This document shows, piece after piece, positions 58,901-60,721 of a DNA stretch of 64,000 nucleotides. The notes beneath the pieces were generated by a model that saw nothing but the letters and a program-made list of their open reading frames with translations, ran no database searches and had not been told where the DNA came from. Position 1 is the stretch's first letter, and each line of letters opens with the position of its first letter. The translations under genes were made by a program, and so were the position numbers. The stretch comes from Sthenelais limicola (Eukaryota; Annelida; Polychaeta; Phyllodocida; Sigalionidae), in the NCBI GenBank assembly GCA_942159475.1, contig OW804097.1:3637357-3701356 (forward strand), in the 5' to 3' direction.

Positions 58901-60721
58901 GGACACCAAAAATCTTAGGTCCAGAGTTATTGTCTAAATAATAACCAAAGTGACCAAGCTAGCGCCTGATGAGACCCCTGGGGGTCGAAACCACAAGCAA
59001 CTGGCTAGGAATTAATCTAGAGAACCCTCAAAAGTCACAATACCCTGTGGCATACTCTAGAAGTTAATTATGTACATTATGTAAATAAACATTAACATAA
59101 TTACTTAACTTCCACCCCAAAATACACATTAATCAGAGATATATAATCTGTTTGAGGCTATTTTGGGCTAACCTAGAGATTGTTGCCTTGCAACAACCCC
59201 AGGTTGCCAATTGACACCTATTGAACCATGGTAACACAACAAGTGTAGCCAGGTGAGCCAGGTGGAACGTTCTACTGAGCAGCGCAATAGCTCAGTTGTG
59301 GTAGCGCAGTCGGCTGACATACACGTCAACCTATCTATAGATTGCTAGAATCAATGCAATGCCGAATATACTCGAATTTACCTAGTATTGACCAAATTGC
59401 AGCCTAATTTAGCAGAATTTACTAAATGTGTACAGCTGCCAATTGTACATTTTCTGAAAATCTGACCCAGTAGTGCATTATCCTGTGTGGAAAATAGGTC
59501 AATGACCTGCTGATTCACTCAGATGGAAGAAATAATTGACCAACGTATAAAACTAATATTTCTACTCCAGATTTATTTCAATAACATATATTACAATTTT
59601 ATTCAAATCTTCTAAAATGTAATTACTTCTTGAAACAAAATCCCAGGAAGTGGCTCACTATTATATAATGAGACAGAAATCTTATAACAGAAATATAGAA
59701 GGAAATTCATATGTTTGGGTTATATATAAATACAGGTCAACTAACTAGTTAGTTAAAGGAGCGCGAATATTCTAAGTGACTGAAACCAACAAGTTAATTA
59801 ACATATTTATTATACATGCTTTCATAGAAACCAGCTGACTCATAAATTTGAATTATACCAGTAATCTTAGTAAAAAAAAAAAAAAAAAAATTGCCATGGT
59901 TGCCATGATACGCGCTATGCGTAAATCAATCTAGATACGTTGTTTTCAGAGCAATGTGTGTATAATAAGAGGAAAACAACAACTGTATTATACATAAATG
60001 TATAAGGTGGTGCTCTATCTGTATGTCTCAGATGACAGAGGGTGACAGTGATGCGGGCGCCCGGAGGAAGGCGTTACTGGAGGAGGCAGAGAAGGACGGT
60101 GTGAGCAAGGAGAAGTTGGTGCTACTGGAGCGGGAGATCAGGGAACAGGAAGGCCTCCTGGCCGGCTACCAGGTACTCTATCTCTTCATGGTGTCATACT
60201 AGTCAGTCTGCGGGTAAAGTAATATCAGATTTACATAGACCATGGCGGATATATTTACCAGAACATTGATAAATGATAACTGTATTAGGCAAGCATTTAT
60301 TACATCATTGTTTGAAACCTTTGTCATCAAGCCATCAACTAGTTAATAGTTCATACAATGTACTTCATTGTGCACTTGTTTACCTGGTACCCTAAGGACA
60401 ATCATCTCCATGGCAACAAGGATGCACATTTTATACCTGCACATTTCCATTGTTACCCAAACCCTGACTGCTAAATGCCAACATAAACATATTCTTGCCA
60501 CCAGGCTGTCATCTCAGGGCTTCCTTGCCTTTATTTTGAGCAAAAAACAAAATCACTGAATAGAGACTCATTTGAATCAAAACTGCTTATCTTCTGTCCT
60601 TGCAGGCCGAGAACGAGCGTCTGTACCAGGAGTTGAAGAAGATGCAGAACCTGAGTAAAACCACTGAGCAGCAGATGTTCAAGGAGAACCAGCGGCTCAA
60701 CCAGGAGGTGACCAATCTCAG
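28236..60721 (+). CDS. CEP162: CEP162 (KIAA1009) homologue, N-terminal half, 19 exons
   Basis: CEP162 is a microtubule-binding protein of the centriole distal end that recruits transition-zone components, with CEP290 as a known partner, during cilium assembly. Nineteen exons join into an uninterrupted 2,357-nt frame (785 codons plus 2 nt) with phase-matched GT-AG junctions throughout. Family hallmarks are a start ending in DSQFEAFLKE, PDPAPWWM in exon 2, KSFLKK in exon 3, EKERFFE/DLQ across exons 6-7, SSIDYSRLNRELD in exon 7, and SMLSKVALMDSLDST across exons 9-10. The C-terminal exons seen here (16-19) are Glu/Lys/Gln-rich coiled coil. Human CEP162 is about 1,400 residues, so the rest lies past the window. 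The start is the first ATG before this frame. Naming rests on recalled family motifs rather than an alignment. Confidence 0.9.
28311..29927. other. Intron 1
   Basis: AT-rich, with no gene or intact mobile element recognised. A minus-strand frame at 29,266-29,541 lacks support. Confidence 0.6.
29928..30057 (+). CDS. CEP162: CEP162 exon 2
   Basis: The acceptor is GTTTCAG and the donor CTAG|GTAGG. It encodes a Ser-rich stretch and then KYLQSSKKPDPAPWWMNGED, the conserved APWW motif of the family. It ends in phase 1. Confidence 0.92.
30085..31112 (+). repeat. CCT/TCC-rich microsatellite array in intron 2
   Basis: About 1 kb of CTCCTCC-type repeats. The first part has CTGCTCCCTGCTCC-type units, the later part pure CTC with CAC interruptions. 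A second copy of the exon 2 donor context (GCCCTAGGTAGGATG) lies at 30,151, exactly 100 bp after the real one. The 404-codon Glu-rich minus-strand frame is a repeat artefact. Confidence 0.9.
31497..31537 (+). repeat. (TCAC)n-tailed retroelement 3' fragment
   Basis: GGCATTAAGCAACCATCACT with TCAC repeats resembles the SINE tail described at 1-141. The upstream part differs, so it is probably a related LINE or SINE family. Confidence 0.5.
31572..31753. mobile_element. MITE with TA target site (AAGACCAC ends)
   Basis: The left end CAATGGAACCTCGCATAAAG is mirrored by a right end that, reversed, reads CAGTAGAATCTCTCTAGTAA. Both lead into AGACCAC and both are flanked by TA. Body 31,574-31,751. Half copies lie near 7,829-7,905 and possibly 31,395. 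Tc1/mariner-like by target site. Confidence 0.75.
31799..32229. mobile_element. Inverted-repeat element rich in GCTCGCT/AGCGC motifs
   Basis: The left end GTGGGATCCCACTGGCTCGC is mirrored by a right end that, reversed, reads GCTGCGATTCCACTGGCTCA. The interior holds many short GCGCT/AGCGC motifs. A partial copy lies at 19,342. It is non-coding. The short frames at 31,823-32,095 are not genes. Confidence 0.7.
32480..34655 (+). repeat. 33-34-bp minisatellite in intron 2, about 65 units
   Basis: Units share GAATAGAGTTCCTAAACATG followed by TTGGTGGTGAGGA. Variants have CCT or GCT before AAACATG, and GGTGAGG or GGTGGAGG. Because many units are 33 bp, long frames open on both strands. They are not evidence of a protein. 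Confidence 0.97.
34677..34956. mobile_element. hAT-like MITE (CAGGGCT ends) in a GAAT microsatellite
   Basis: The outer ends are CAGGGCT and AGCCCTG, and internal GGGCAAGT motifs are repeated. It sits within GAATGAATGTGTGAATG repeats. CAGGGCT-type termini are common in hAT MITEs. A clean 8-bp duplication was not identifiable in the repetitive flank. Confidence 0.6.
34960..35130 (+). repeat. GAAT-rich microsatellite
   Basis: Repeats of GAATGAAT and of a longer unit with AATTTCATGTTAATGAATGA end about 100 bp before the exon 3 acceptor. Confidence 0.9.
35228..35386 (+). CDS. CEP162: CEP162 exon 3
   Basis: The acceptor is GTTGCAG and the donor GATGATT|GTGAGA. It encodes GLTGTGKSFLKKAQ, a basic PRGKE duplication and SRDSLDD. 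KSFLKK matches the family. Phases are 1 in and 1 out. PRGKEPRGKE is a small in-frame 15-nt duplication (35,291-35,320). Confidence 0.85.
35731..35773 (+). CDS. CEP162: CEP162 exon 4
   Basis: A 43-nt exon between TATGTTTAG and GG|GTAGGT. It encodes LSLRGRDSVEPRKSG across the joins. It is supported mainly by matching phases on both sides. Confidence 0.7.
35808..36042 (-). mobile_element. GGGTCAGA-family MITE in intron 4, minus orientation
   Basis: This is a full 235-bp copy whose interior runs in reverse relative to the 12,791 copy. The flanks ACTA and ACGT show a decayed target site. Confidence 0.8.
36128..36446 (-). mobile_element. TTAA-family MITE, minus orientation, degraded
   Basis: The interior matches the reverse complement of 12,411-12,760 and 55,009-55,339, for example CCCATAATTCCATGCGAATC and CATGCTGAACATAACATG. 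The ends have decayed (AATAGGGAATGCGC and GCAAATCCAATATT). Confidence 0.7.
36860..37193 (+). repeat. Triplicated exon 5 acceptor region
   Basis: TTGTATTTACAGAGGNCCATTC occurs near 36,866 and 36,931, before the true acceptor ending at 37,193. All include the AG and about ten nucleotides of exon start. After the two upstream copies the sequence diverges into TATTAATAGAATGTCTGTG, also seen near 36,528. These are two decoy acceptors. The minor ORFs here are not genes. Confidence 0.8.
37194..37243 (+). CDS. CEP162: CEP162 exon 5
   Basis: A 50-nt exon after TTTCCAG with donor ACAG|GTGAGC. It encodes GPFVPGLALDSSQSFT. Phases are 2 in and 1 out. The GLALD stretch fits the family segment before the EKExFF motif. 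Confidence 0.82.
37493..37883. mobile_element. hAT-like inverted-repeat element (CAAGGTTCCCAC ends)
   Basis: The left end CAAGGTTCCCACGGGCAT is mirrored by GATCTGTGGGAACCTTG on the right. GTCATGGAAAGTCATGGAA inside the left end recurs in AAAGTCATGGAA near the right end. It contains an 88-codon frame of unknown origin (37,538-37,804). No clean 8-bp duplication was seen. Confidence 0.6.
38081..38245 (+). repeat. 19-bp minisatellite, about nine units, intron 5
   Basis: The unit is GAAACACTGTTTCATCTGA. The later units have TTCC in place of TTTC. Confidence 0.95.
38395..38792 (+). repeat. 19-bp minisatellite, about 20 units, abutting exon 6 acceptor
   Basis: The unit is TACATATAAATAATTGTAT, with G/A and T/C variants. 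The last unit ends within about 10 nt of the exon 6 acceptor, so the array supplies most of the sequence expected to hold the branch point. Confidence 0.95.
38803..38879 (+). CDS. CEP162: CEP162 exon 6
   Basis: The acceptor is AATTCCAG and the donor GAG|GTAACT. It encodes ETATADKTHPGLETLQEIAE followed by KERFFE, which runs into DLQ in exon 7. This matches the conserved EKExFF helix before the SSIDYS motif. It ends in phase 0. Confidence 0.92.
39060..39113 (+). repeat. ATCT-tailed retroelement 3' fragment
   Basis: ACACAGATGAATAAAAGATT followed by ATCT repeats is typical of a 5'-truncated non-LTR element. A 35-bp segment ACTAGTAAAGCCAAGACC... at 39,126 recurs at 39,537, so a further repeat pair bounds the next 400 bp. 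Confidence 0.5.
39726..39903 (+). mobile_element. SINE-like (CACT)n element with 8-bp duplication, intron 6
   Basis: The body 39,734-39,895 matches the 1,595 copy. It is flanked by CTCCTAGA at 39,726-39,733 and 39,896-39,903. Confidence 0.85.
40070..40196 (+). CDS. CEP162: CEP162 exon 7
   Basis: The acceptor is CTGCTGCAG and the donor CCCG|GTAAAC. It encodes DLQKRSGDSSIDYSRLNREL followed by DRS, the strongest family signature in the gene, then LQGTLSSDMARENGYGP. Phases are 0 in and 1 out. Confidence 0.96.
40415..40530 (+). repeat. 23-bp minisatellite, about five units, intron 7
   Basis: Units of ATGTCTTTGTGTAGAGATAT plus GAC or GGC, in tandem. Confidence 0.9.
40915..41640 (+). repeat. 61-bp minisatellite ending exactly at the exon 8 acceptor
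   Basis: About twelve units share CCTTGGGTACTTGTACATAC and AAGTTATAACTAAGCATAC, then TGTGTTGGTTGTG or a variant. In the last unit GTTGTG is replaced by GTTGTAG, which is the acceptor of exon 8. The region before the exon is therefore repeat-derived. Confidence 0.95.
41641..41789 (+). CDS. CEP162: CEP162 exon 8, Glu-rich
   Basis: It encodes a run of about ten Glu residues, then YYYREKRSGRGEQQEEEEDD and YQSVGRTSPVEEHRPNTK, with donor AAG|GTAAAT. Phases are 1 in and 0 out. The coding GAG/GGA repeat could vary in length. An acidic stretch follows the SSIDYS region in the human protein as well, as I recall it. Confidence 0.85.
42201..42435 (+). mobile_element. GGGTCAGA-family MITE in intron 8
   Basis: A full 235-bp copy with diverged ends (GGCTCAAGTC on the left, TCTCACCC on the right). 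The flanks are AAAT and ATAT. Confidence 0.75.
42661..42694. repeat. Perfect 15-bp hairpin
   Basis: TAGCTGCAGACAAAA and its exact reverse complement are separated by GATA. Function unknown. It may be the end of a foldback element. Confidence 0.8.
42935..43275 (-). mobile_element. Repeat with hammerhead-like core and tRNA-like segment, minus strand
   Basis: On the minus strand this reads CCTGATGAGACC, TTTT, GGTCGAAACCAC (43,221-43,246). About 250 bp later it has AGGTGAGTTCAGGTGGAACG and CTCAGTTGTGGTAGCGCA. The same order of modules is found on the plus strand at 58,896-59,340. The CTGATGA/stem/GAAA order fits the hammerhead core. A complete ribozyme fold is not established. Confidence 0.55.
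43681..44487 (+). repeat. 807-bp tandem duplication, copy 1
   Basis: Near-identical to 44,488-45,291. By eye I see about two substitutions. Each copy contains an identical 68-codon frame (43,888-44,094 and 44,695-44,901) that starts MLFCKRPIHLYELF. No function is recognised. Confidence 0.97.
44488..45291 (+). repeat. 807-bp tandem duplication, copy 2
   Basis: The second copy ends at AAATAGTCCAAAAAATGTA, 55 bp before exon 9. The start-to-start distance is exactly 807 bp. Confidence 0.97.
45347..45380 (+). CDS. CEP162: CEP162 exon 9
   Basis: A 34-nt exon after CTGTTGCAG with donor AAAG|GTAAGG. It encodes GREDAKSMLSK, which joins VALMDSLDST in exon 10. Phases are 0 in and 1 out. Confidence 0.88.
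45543..45700. repeat. Foldback (hairpin) element
   Basis: The arms are imperfect inverted copies about 70 bp long. ATAGAATGG, AATCGAAAAATTTAT and CACATAAGCAC on the left face their complements on the right, around a short centre with CTGCCTACGGCA. An adjacent palindrome ATAGGACGCGTCCTAT lies near 45,451. Confidence 0.75.
45705..45945 (-). repeat. Dispersed repeat matching 59,735-59,965 in inverse orientation
   Basis: Shared features are CTGAAAACAACNTATCTAGA, GATTTACGCATAG, TGCCATGGCAA-type sequence and GTTAGTTAAC. Both copies are bordered by TTTATTATACA-like sequence. Non-coding. Confidence 0.6.
46505..47470. mobile_element. Long inverted-repeat element in intron 9, carrying an inner insertion
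   Basis: The left arm (AGTAGTAATAGGAGTGCTAT and about 90 bp more) is mirrored by 47,370-47,465 (ATAGCACTCCCATTACTAC). The arms also share CACGTGACAT motifs. The centre contains the LTR-like block at 46,659-47,137. Confidence 0.6.
46655..47141. mobile_element. Possible solo LTR
   Basis: The block starts TGTAGTG, ends CACTACA and is about 479 bp. It is flanked by ATAT on both sides and contains AATAAAA near 46,691. These are properties of a Gypsy-type solo LTR. No internal coding region is present. A MITE with short inverted ends is the alternative. Confidence 0.45.
47691..47885 (+). CDS. CEP162: CEP162 exon 10
   Basis: The acceptor is TTGCTACAG and the donor ACCG|GTATGT. It encodes VALMDSLDSTMGTKYASQET, then an acidic EGHEVDELDGAYIAP segment and PTTKGIKTGT. 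Phases are 1 in and 1 out. MDSLDST is a family signature. Confidence 0.93.
47922..48203 (+). mobile_element. SINE-like dimer with 14-bp duplication, intron 10
   Basis: A full copy (47,936-48,108) and a 3' half copy (48,110-48,189) of the (CACT)n element lie head to tail. The direct repeat CCTATAATAGGGGA at 47,922-47,935 and 48,190-48,203 brackets the pair as one insertion. Confidence 0.88.
48472..48615 (+). repeat. 36-bp minisatellite, block 1
   Basis: About four units with TGTTGTAGGGTTTGACTTAA and GACCAATATTTCCTAC. The array continues at 49,205 after the inserted element. Confidence 0.95.
48612..49208. mobile_element. TTAA-flanked inverted-repeat element inside a minisatellite
   Basis: The body 48,616-49,204 (589 bp) has ends GGATGACCGCGGGTATTTC and, reversed, GGATGATCGCGGGTATTTC. 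It is bracketed by TTAA at 48,612-48,615 and 49,205-49,208. The TTAA belongs to the minisatellite unit (GACTTAAGACC), so the insertion split a unit. TTAA duplication is characteristic of piggyBac-type elements. No transposase is present. Confidence 0.9.
49205..49561 (+). repeat. 36-bp minisatellite, block 2, reproducing the exon 11 acceptor
   Basis: Nine units each carry CTGTTGCAG or CTGTTGTAG followed by GGTTTGACTTAAGACC. The true exon 11 acceptor is the last CTGTTGCAG, followed by GGTTTGGG. The 36-bp period keeps one frame open, reading GFDLRPIFPTVA or HTVV. A TGA just before the real acceptor ends it. Confidence 0.95.
49562..49780 (+). CDS. CEP162: CEP162 exon 11
   Basis: It encodes GFGFTDTSHEIEALQAAYRQ, then VGMSATIGDTHDFTLQ and a Ser/Thr-rich segment, with donor TCAA|GTAAGT. 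Phases are 1 in and 1 out. The EIEALQAAYRQ helix matches the family. Confidence 0.93.
49793..50550 (+). repeat. About 70-bp minisatellite, 11 units, starting at the exon 11 donor
   Basis: Units share AGTCCTATAAGTCTTAATAT, GAGCAACTCTTGTATAAAC and ATAGCAGCAGCAGAATATTG. The first unit begins about 12 nt after the donor. The minus-strand frames of up to 227 codons are repeat artefacts. Confidence 0.95.
50645..51365. mobile_element. DNA element with inverted ends and subterminal CCGCGTCGGCCCA repeats
   Basis: The ends CGTCCCAAAACCGCGTCGG and, reversed, CGTCCCAACACCGCGTCGG bound 721 bp. About five copies of CGCGTCGGCCCA lie in the left 150 bp, and about five degenerate inverse copies (GGGCCGACGCGG type) in the right 110 bp. 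The centre is AT-rich. The GC-rich arms stand out sharply. No transposase is present and the target duplication is unclear. Confidence 0.7.
51942..52052 (+). CDS. CEP162: CEP162 exon 12
   Basis: The acceptor is GGTGCAG and the donor GAAG|GTAGGA. It encodes RGSERTVEDIIQEVDEMRKT, then GEEQEIMPVVRFKDEEE. Phases are 1 in and 1 out. An acidic helical stretch. Confidence 0.9.
52096..53235 (+). repeat. CT microsatellite array in intron 12
   Basis: About 1.1 kb of CTCTCTCC and TTCCTCTCT units begins about 45 nt after the exon 12 donor. Frames of 395-469 codons across it are simple-repeat artefacts. Confidence 0.97.
53432..53501 (+). mobile_element. Very short 5'-truncated SINE copy with 11-bp duplication
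   Basis: Only 48 bp of the (CACT)n element (53,443-53,490) are present. The direct repeat ATAATTGTTTT at 53,432-53,442 and 53,491-53,501 flanks it. This is direct evidence of truncated, target-primed insertion. Confidence 0.85.
53934..54113 (+). CDS. CEP162: CEP162 exon 13
   Basis: The acceptor is TTACTGTAG and the donor CCAG|GTCAGT. It encodes DDPQGFDLSPVHTQAEMRGL, DLSPVHTASQPDGD and a Pro/Ser-rich end. DLSPVHT occurs twice, an internal duplication. Phases are 1 in and 1 out. Confidence 0.88.
54483..54647 (+). CDS. CEP162: CEP162 exon 14
   Basis: The acceptor is GTCCCACAG and the donor AAAG|GTGAGT. It encodes ERKPQKEKFPHVKSSGYGRL, then a Lys/Arg/Pro/Ser-rich basic segment (ASPPRKQHPKDSRSPNR). 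Phases are 1 in and 1 out. The charge suggests a disordered, possibly microtubule-facing region, which is inference. Confidence 0.9.
55005..55343 (+). mobile_element. TTAA-flanked MITE (best copy), intron 14
   Basis: The body 55,009-55,339 (331 bp) starts TGGGGGATTTGCAT and ends ATGCAAATCCCCTA. TTAA stands on both sides (55,005-55,008 and 55,340-55,343). Relatives lie at 12,411 and 36,128. The target site suggests a piggyBac-mobilised MITE. The 83-codon frame over it is not a gene. Confidence 0.85.
55540..55676 (+). CDS. CEP162: CEP162 exon 15
   Basis: The acceptor is CCCCTGTAG and the donor GAG|GTCTGT (weaker than average). It encodes GVERLGKSGGDYTDSQVLAS, then VQSFADYIQTHFTQSEVLSS. Phases are 1 in and 0 out. 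Confidence 0.92.
55810..56917 (+). repeat. Minisatellite reproducing the exon 16 acceptor and exon start, ten copies
   Basis: Each copy has TTCCCCTGCAG followed by the first 28 nt of exon 16 (through CCCTTCTCTG). It then leaves the exon as TTAATGTATGTTAATATATG spacers. Copies begin near 55,816, 55,919, 56,047, 56,137, 56,269, 56,347, 56,436, 56,522, 56,640 and 56,781. The true exon is the eleventh. In eight copies the exon-like part is 33 nt and is followed by GTATGT, a good donor. Confidence 0.96.
56918..57053 (+). CDS. CEP162: CEP162 exon 16
   Basis: The acceptor is CCCCTGCAG and the donor AAAG|GTGGGA. It encodes GDSTALPFSADQKIPVLERE, then RALMKEVKEWQEQWREERKM, the beginning of the long coiled coil. 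Phases are 0 in and 1 out. Confidence 0.94.
57258..57385. repeat. Foldback element
   Basis: The inverted arms contain TATAATCAATCG, TTGGGTCAAATC and their complements. CCTAATGG and CTATTAGG mark the outer ends. Total about 128 bp. Confidence 0.75.
57891..58029. repeat. Foldback element with 41-bp near-perfect arms
   Basis: ACAAAATTGACTCCTGGCTG and the following 21 bp are repeated in inverse at 57,989-58,029. The loop is about 57 bp. It could form a stable hairpin in the transcript of intron 16. Confidence 0.85.
58633..58745 (+). CDS. CEP162: CEP162 exon 17
   Basis: The acceptor is CTGCTGTAG and the donor AAG|GTAAGA. It encodes VDLEGKEREAARKLESQRIA, then HEEEVFKLKQENFVLSAK, a coiled coil. 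Phases are 1 in and 0 out. Confidence 0.94.
58777..59472 (+). mobile_element. GGGTCAGA-family MITE with a nested insertion
   Basis: The left part 58,781-58,895 and right part 59,349-59,468 add up to exactly 235 bp once the insertion and one copy of its duplication are removed. AGTA flanks both ends (58,777-58,780 and 59,469-59,472), which confirms a 4-bp target duplication for this family. Confidence 0.92.
58888..59348 (+). mobile_element. Nested insertion with hammerhead-like core and tRNA-like segment
   Basis: The 445-bp insert (58,896-59,340) is bracketed by ATTGCTAG at 58,888-58,895 and 59,341-59,348. It contains CTGATGA (58,966), a GACCCC..GGGGTC stem and GAAA (58,987), the order of the hammerhead ribozyme core. 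Near its end, TAGCTCAGTTGTGGTAGCGC resembles the D-arm/A-box of a tRNA. A relative lies at 42,935-43,275 on the minus strand. It may be a retrozyme- or SINE-like element. The partner strand with a UH cleavage site is not clear. Confidence 0.6.
59735..59965 (+). repeat. Dispersed repeat, second copy of 45,705-45,945
   Basis: It includes GTTAGTTAAAGGAGCGCGAA, a poly-A run at 59,873-59,890 and TACGCGCTATGCGTAAATCA. Orientation is opposite to the intron 9 copy. Confidence 0.6.
60032..60172 (+). CDS. CEP162: CEP162 exon 18
   Basis: The acceptor is TGTCTCAG and the donor CAG|GTACTC. 47 codons encode MTEGDSDAGARRKALLEEAE, then KLVLLEREIREQEGLLAGYQ, a coiled coil. Phases are 0 in and 0 out. Confidence 0.94.
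60606..60721 (+). CDS. CEP162: CEP162 exon 19 (last in window)
   Basis: The acceptor is TCCTTGCAG and the donor CTCAG|GTAACT. It encodes AENERLYQELKKMQNLSKTT, then MFKENQRLNQEVTNL plus two nucleotides of the next codon. Its last 23-24 nt are copied in the array that follows. Without splicing at the donor, translation reaches TAA at once. Confidence 0.92.
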
